Source: Competibacteraceae bacterium UBA2792
GTDB taxonomy: Bacteria > Pseudomonadota > Gammaproteobacteria > Competibacterales > Competibacteraceae
DNA: 9,820 nt
NCBI GenBank assembly: GCA_002352125.1
Contig: DEHU01000261.1
Coordinates: 412-10,231, forward strand
Direction of reading: 5' to 3'
Numbering within the stretch: the stretch's first letter is position 1; every line of letters starts with the position of its first letter. The translations under genes and the position numbers were made by a program. Below are positions 6,062 through 9,820 of the stretch, piece after piece. Under the pieces are notes generated by a model. It saw nothing but the letters and a program-made list of their open reading frames with translations. It made no database searches and had not been told where the DNA came from.

Positions 6062-6088
6062 TAACAGTCCCATGAAGAGAGGATTGAT

Positions 6089-6838
6089 ATGAAAGTTCTC
6101 GTCGCCGTGAAACGTGTGGTCGACTACAACGTCAAGGTTTACCCCAAGGCGGACGGCTCCGGCGTGGAGATCGCCAACGTCAAGATGAGCATGAACCCTT
6201 TCGATGAAATCGCCGTCGAGGAAGCGGTGCAATTGAAGGAATTGGGCAAGGCGACGGAGATCATCGCGGCCTCCATCGGCGTAAGCCAGTGTCAGGAGGT
6301 GCTGCGCACGGCGCTCGCCATGGGCGCCGACCGGGCCGTCTTGATCGAGACCGACGCCGCACCTGAACCGCTGGTGGTTGCCAAATTGCTAAAAGCCCTG
6401 GTCGAACGCGAGCAGCCAGGACTGGTGATCCTGGGCAAACAAGCCATCGACGACGATTGCAATCAGACCGGGCAGATGCTGGCGGCGCTGCTCGGCTGGG
6501 GGCAGGGCGCTTTCGCCTCCAAACTCACCCTTGGCGAACAGGAAATCGAAGTCATCCGCGAGATCGACGGCGGGCTGGAAACCGTGGCGCTCAAGCTACC
6601 GGCGGTGGTGACCGCCGACTTGCGGCTCAACGAGCCCCGCTACGTCAAGCTACCCAACATCATAAAAGCCAAGAAGAAGCCGCTGGAGACGTTAAGCCCA
6701 GGCGACTTGGGTGTCGTGCTGGCGACGCAGATGACTACGCTCAAGGTGGCCGAACCACCCAAGCGCGAAGCTGGCATCAAGGTGGCCGATGCGGCGGAAC
6801 TCGTCGCCAAACTCCGAAACGACGCCAAGGTAATCTGA
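6089..6838 (+). CDS. etfB: Electron transfer flavoprotein beta subunit
   Basis: A 249-residue protein matching EtfB in length and sequence from end to end. It opens with [17 protein letters not shown] and has the [12 protein letters not shown] segment (35-46) typical of the family. [18 protein letters not shown] (116-133) is the region that binds the structural AMP. The EtfB signature spans about 157-180, around [11 protein letters not shown] and [20 protein letters not shown] (188-200) is the recognition loop through which ETF docks with dehydrogenases. EtfB pairs with EtfA to form a soluble heterodimer that takes electrons from acyl-CoA dehydrogenases. A strong Shine-Dalgarno, GAGAGGA (6077-6083), lies 5 bases before the ATG. 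The stop codon is one base from the etfA start, so the two subunits are very likely translationally coupled. Confidence 0.97.
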   Translation: MKVLVAVKRVVDYNVKVYPKADGSGVEIANVKMSMNPFDEIAVEEAVQLKELGKATEIIAASIGVSQCQEVLRTALAMGADRAVLIETDAAPEPLVVAKLLKALVEREQPGLVILGKQAIDDDCNQTGQMLAALLGWGQGAFASKLTLGEQEIEVIREIDGGLETVALKLPAVVTADLRLNEPRYVKLPNIIKAKKKPLETLSPGDLGVVLATQMTTLKVAEPPKREAGIKVADAAELVAKLRNDAKVI

Positions 6839-6839
6839 G

Positions 6840-7790
6840 ATGAAAAACATATTGGTCATTGCGGAACACGACCACGCCACGCTGAAAACAGCCACCCTGA
6901 ATACGGTCAGCGCCGCGCAGAGCATCGGCGGCGAAATCCATATTCTGGTGGCGGGAAGCAATTGCGCCGGCGCGGCGGCGGCCAGCGCCAAAATCCCTGG
7001 GGTCGCCAAGGTGCTACAGGCAGACGCCGGCCACTACGCTCATCACCTCGCCGAAGACCTCGCGGTGCTGATCGCCGGACTCGCCAAGGATTACAGCCAT
7101 GTATTGGCGCCGGCCACCACCTTCGGCAAGAACCTGATGCCGCGGGTGGCCGCGCTGCTCGATGTCACCCAGCTATCCGACATCGTTGGCGTAGAGAACG
7201 CCGACACCTTCGTCCGTCCGATCTACGCCGGCAGCATGTTGGCCACGGTACAGTGCAGCGCCCCGGTCAAAGTGATTACGGTGCGCAGCACCGCGTTCGC
7301 CGCCGCCGCCAGCGAGGGCGGTACTGCACCGGTCGAAACGGTGCCGGCAGCGGCCCCTTTGGGCGTGGCCCGCTTTATCGGCCAGGAACTGACCAAATCC
7401 GAGCGTCCCGAGTTGACTGCCGCCCGGATCGTCGTTTCCGGTGGCCGCGGCATGGGTTCGAGCGAGGGCTTCAAGCTTCTGGAAGACATCGCCGACCAGC
7501 TCGGCGCGGCGGTGGGCGCCTCACGCGCGGCAGTGGACGCCGGTTTTGCACCCAACGATTACCAGATCGGCCAGACCGGCAAGATCATCGCGCCCGAACT
7601 CTATATCGCCGCGGGTATTTCCGGCGCTATCCAGCACTTGGCCGGGATGAAGGACAGCAAAATCATCGTCGCCATCAACAAGGACGAAGAGGCGCCAATC
7701 TTTCAGATTACCGATTACGGCATTGTCGGCGACCTATTCAAAGTGCTACCCGAGCTGTTCGCCGAGCTGGACAAACTCCCGCCCGCCTGA
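6840..7790 (+). CDS. etfA: Electron transfer flavoprotein alpha subunit
   Basis: A 316-residue EtfA, normal length. The N-terminal domain starts [16 protein letters not shown] and has the conserved [18 protein letters not shown] (92-109). The C-terminal FAD-binding domain shows [14 protein letters not shown] (198-211), [19 protein letters not shown] (244-262) and [10 protein letters not shown] (279-288), the family's flavin-contacting segments. It holds the redox FAD of the ETF heterodimer and passes electrons one at a time to ETF:ubiquinone oxidoreductase, whose gene begins at 9654. It starts one base after etfB. AAGG at 6827-6830, inside the end of etfB, gives a spacing of 9 to the ATG. Its own TGA overlaps the Shine-Dalgarno of the next gene, so the three genes read as one unit. 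Confidence 0.97.
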   Translation: MKNILVIAEHDHATLKTATLNTVSAAQSIGGEIHILVAGSNCAGAAAASAKIPGVAKVLQADAGHYAHHLAEDLAVLIAGLAKDYSHVLAPATTFGKNLMPRVAALLDVTQLSDIVGVENADTFVRPIYAGSMLATVQCSAPVKVITVRSTAFAAAASEGGTAPVETVPAAAPLGVARFIGQELTKSERPELTAARIVVSGGRGMGSSEGFKLLEDIADQLGAAVGASRAAVDAGFAPNDYQIGQTGKIIAPELYIAAGISGAIQHLAGMKDSKIIVAINKDEEAPIFQITDYGIVGDLFKVLPELFAELDKLPPA

Positions 7791-7801
7791 GGAAACCATT
7801 C

Positions 7802-9592
7802 ATGACGACTTATCTTGCACCGACTCGCGACATGCGGTTTGTGATCGAGGAACTGGCCGGTCTGGACCGGCTGACCCGCCTGCCAGGCTATGAGGATGCA
7901 ACGCCGGATTTGGTCGAGGCGATTCTGGACGAAGCGGCCAAGTTGGCCGGTGAGGTACTGGCTCCGCTCAACAAAACCGGCGACACGCAAGGCGTGCGCC
8001 TGGAAGCTGGCGGCGTGTTTGCCGCCGATGGTTTCAAAGAAGCCTATCAACAGTTTGTGGAAGGCGGCTGGAACGGCATCAGTGGTGCTCCCGACTATGG
8101 CGGCCAGGGTCTGCCGGAGCTGGTGCTGGCAGCAACCGTGGAAATATGGAACGCGGCGAATATGTCCTTTGCCCTGTGTCCCCTGCTGAACGCCGGCGCG
8201 ACCGAAGCGCTCAAGCAACACGGCTCGGATGCGCTGAAGGCGCAGTATCTGCCGAACATGGTCAGCGGCGCGTGGACCGGCACCATGAATCTGACCGAGC
8301 CGCAGGCCGGCTCCGACCTCTCGGCGGTACGCGCCAAGGCAGTACCCGAGGCCGATCACTACCGGATTTATGGCCAGAAAATATTTATTACCTGGGGCGA
8401 TCACGACCTGGCCGATAACGTGATCCATCTGGTGCTGGCGCGCACCCCGGATGCCCCCGAGGGCGTCAAGGGCATCTCGCTGTTCCTGGTTCCCAAATTT
8501 CTGGTCAACGCCGATGGCTCGCTCGGCGAACGAAACGACGTCTACTGTGTGTCCCTCGAACACAAGCTGGGCATCCACGCCAGCCCCACCTGCGTGATGA
8601 GCTTCGGTGATCAGGATGGCGCCATCGGTTACCTGGTTGGCCGGGAGAACAAGGGGCTGGCCCATATGTTCACCATGATGAACGAGGCCCGCCAGAAGGT
8701 CGGCATCCAGGGTCTGGGGATCGCCGATCGCGCTTACCAGCAGGCGCGCGACTATGCCAAGGACCGGGTTCAGGGCCGCCCCTTGGATCAGAAAGCCGGT
8801 GATCGCGTCGCTATCATTCAGCACCCGGACGTGCGGCGCATGCTGATGACCATGAAATCCCAAGTCGAAGCCATGCGTGCTTTTGCCTATGTGATGGCCG
8901 CCGATATGGATCTCGCCCACAAACACCCGGACGCCACCGAGCGCCAGCATCACCAAACGCGGGTGGATCTGTTGATCCCGGTGCTCAAGGGCTGGTGCAC
9001 CGAACTGGGCGTGGAAATCACTTCCATCGGGATCCAGGTCCACGGCGGCATGGGTTACGTCGAGGAGACCGGCGCCTGCCAATACCTGCGTGACGCACGC
9101 GTCGCCCCGATCTACGAGGGGACCACGGGCATCCAGGCCGCCGATCTGGTCGGCCGGAAACTCGCCATGGATCGGGGCGCGGCGATGGCGGAATTGATTC
9201 AGGAGATGCGCGATGTCCAGGCCGAACTCACTCGCGCCGGTAGCGCCGAATTGATGGCGATCGGCGAATCTCTGACGGCGGGTGTCCAGGCGCTGGAGCG
9301 GGCGACTCAATGGGTGTTGCAGACTCTTGGCCGAGACCCCAATGCCGCCGCAGCCGCTTCGAGAAATTATCTGATGTTGACCGGTTTTGTCTGCGGGGGC
9401 TGGCAGATGGCGCGGGCGGCCCTGGTGGCTAAGGCGAAACTCGATACCGGGGAAGATCCCGCATTCCACGGCGCCAAGCTGGTCACCGCGCGCTTCTACG
9501 CCGAGCAAATCCTTCCGCAAGCGGACGCCCTGCTCAAGATCGTATGCAGCGGCGATTCGGGCGCTCCGGCACTGCCGGTAGATCAGTTCTGA
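7802..9592 (+). CDS. Acyl-CoA dehydrogenase, large DmdC-like type
   Basis: A 596-residue FAD-dependent acyl-CoA dehydrogenase. It is longer than the ~380-residue classical enzymes because of extra N- and C-terminal segments, as in the DmdC/AcdA-like subgroup. Visible features are the N-terminal helical domain with PDYGGQGLPE (97-106), the flavin-contacting MNLTEPQAGSDLS (162-174), IFITWGDHD (194-202), QVHGGMGYVEE (412-422), and IYEGTTGIQAADLVGRKL (437-454), where Glu439 is the expected catalytic base. It oxidises acyl-CoA to trans-2-enoyl-CoA and passes electrons to ETF, encoded just upstream. The frame is open far upstream of ATG 7802, but that part overlaps etfA and is not coding. GAGGA (7789-7793), overlapping the etfA stop, lies 8 bases before the ATG. 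Substrate may be a medium/long-chain or a methylthio-acyl CoA; sequence alone does not decide. Confidence 0.94.
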   Translation: MTTYLAPTRDMRFVIEELAGLDRLTRLPGYEDATPDLVEAILDEAAKLAGEVLAPLNKTGDTQGVRLEAGGVFAADGFKEAYQQFVEGGWNGISGAPDYGGQGLPELVLAATVEIWNAANMSFALCPLLNAGATEALKQHGSDALKAQYLPNMVSGAWTGTMNLTEPQAGSDLSAVRAKAVPEADHYRIYGQKIFITWGDHDLADNVIHLVLARTPDAPEGVKGISLFLVPKFLVNADGSLGERNDVYCVSLEHKLGIHASPTCVMSFGDQDGAIGYLVGRENKGLAHMFTMMNEARQKVGIQGLGIADRAYQQARDYAKDRVQGRPLDQKAGDRVAIIQHPDVRRMLMTMKSQVEAMRAFAYVMAADMDLAHKHPDATERQHHQTRVDLLIPVLKGWCTELGVEITSIGIQVHGGMGYVEETGACQYLRDARVAPIYEGTTGIQAADLVGRKLAMDRGAAMAELIQEMRDVQAELTRAGSAELMAIGESLTAGVQALERATQWVLQTLGRDPNAAAAASRNYLMLTGFVCGGWQMARAALVAKAKLDTGEDPAFHGAKLVTARFYAEQILPQADALLKIVCSGDSGAPALPVDQF

Positions 9593-9653
9593 ACCCTTGC
9601 TGCAAGGCGCCGCCGCCCTGTTCCAGCCCATTCGTAAGCGATAAGAGAAGCCG

Positions 9654-9820
9654 ATGCAACGTGACAGTATGACCTATGATGTCGTTATCGTCGGCGCTGG
9701 TCCCTCGGGTCTAGCGGCGTCGATCCGGTTGATGCAACTGGCCAAGGAACACCAGCGCGAACTCAGCGTGTGCGTGCTGGAGAAGGGTTCCGAGGTGGGC
9801 GCGCATATCCTCTCCGGCGC
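9654..9820 (+). CDS. Electron transfer flavoprotein:ubiquinone oxidoreductase (ETF-QO), N-terminal part
   Basis: Only the first 55 residues are in the window; the frame is open at the edge. They match the start of ETF-QO closely. YDVVIVGAGPSGLAASIRL has the GxGxxG dinucleotide-binding fold for FAD. VCVLEKGSEVGAHILSGA is the strongly conserved segment that follows the second strand in this family. The full protein is normally about 550 residues, with FAD, a 4Fe-4S cluster and a monotopic membrane attachment, and passes electrons from reduced ETF to ubiquinone. ATG 9654 is chosen because it directly precedes the conserved start; GAGAAG (9645-9650) is a moderate ribosome binding site. It lies 61 bp after the acyl-CoA dehydrogenase gene. 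A short dyad (CCTTGC-T-GCAAGG, 9595-9607) in the gap has no T-run, so readthrough from the upstream genes is likely. Confidence 0.94.
   Translation, partial: MQRDSMTYDVVIVGAGPSGLAASIRLMQLAKEHQRELSVCVLEKGSEVGAHILSG

Noticed and set aside
6962..7801. Upstream extension of the acyl-CoA dehydrogenase frame
   Set aside because: It overlaps etfA in another frame, reads as arginine-rich low-complexity protein, and ATG 7802 has a good ribosome binding site and the family's N-terminus.
4335..9592. Firm assignment of the module to DMSP/methylmercaptopropionate degradation (dmdB/dmdC)
   Set aside because: Subgroup resemblance alone is weak, since many fatty-acid enzymes carry these names by similarity, and no dmdA or dmdD is present.
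7715..9631. A 638-codon open frame on the minus strand opposite the acyl-CoA dehydrogenase gene
   Set aside because: It mirrors the codon pattern of a well-supported + strand gene, shows no recognisable domain, and such antisense frames are common in GC-rich DNA.
1..9820. CRISPR arrays, tRNA or rRNA genes, integrase or attachment sites
   Set aside because: No regularly spaced repeats, cloverleaf, rRNA-like segment or recombinase gene was found. The tandem 17-mers have only two copies and no spacer of CRISPR size.

Overview
The window reads as part of a moderately GC-rich proteobacterial chromosome, most likely gammaproteobacterial. That placement rests on the look of the proteins and the intergenic repeat style; no rRNA or other marker is present. 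Every supported gene is on the + strand. There are five complete protein genes and two that run off the window edges.

Left part (1-3413): the window opens inside the C-terminal domain of a glutathione S-transferase. It is followed by about 300 bp of non-coding DNA that holds a short decayed fragment resembling an IS256-type (Mutator-like) transposase and an AT-rich stretch that may carry a promoter. Next comes a large MalT/LuxR-type ATP-dependent transcriptional activator with an N-terminal P-loop NTPase, a helical repeat middle and a C-terminal LuxR helix-turn-helix.

Middle (3414-4334): a 289-bp intergenic region is unusually rich in inverted repeats and carries two diverged copies of a C-rich repeat of about 44 bp. 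A small MaoC-type (R)-specific enoyl-CoA hydratase gene follows, then a likely intrinsic terminator. The leader of the next gene contains a 17-bp direct repeat in tandem (period 19) and a perfect 12+12 bp palindrome just before the ribosome binding site.

Right part (4335-9820): a fatty-acid activation and electron-transfer module reads acyl-CoA ligase, etfB, etfA, acyl-CoA dehydrogenase, and the start of ETF:ubiquinone oxidoreductase. Together these would activate a medium- or long-chain carboxylic acid to its CoA ester, oxidise it to the enoyl-CoA, and pass the electrons through ETF and ETF-QO into the quinone pool. The MaoC hydratase could hydrate the enoyl-CoA to an (R)-3-hydroxyacyl-CoA, which is used for beta-oxidation variants or polyhydroxyalkanoate supply. 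No thiolase or 3-hydroxyacyl-CoA dehydrogenase is seen here.

The enzymes themselves are ordinary. The non-coding DNA around the hydratase gene is the least explained part: several dyads share a CTATC/GATAG theme and may be operators, RNA structures or repeat-family elements.
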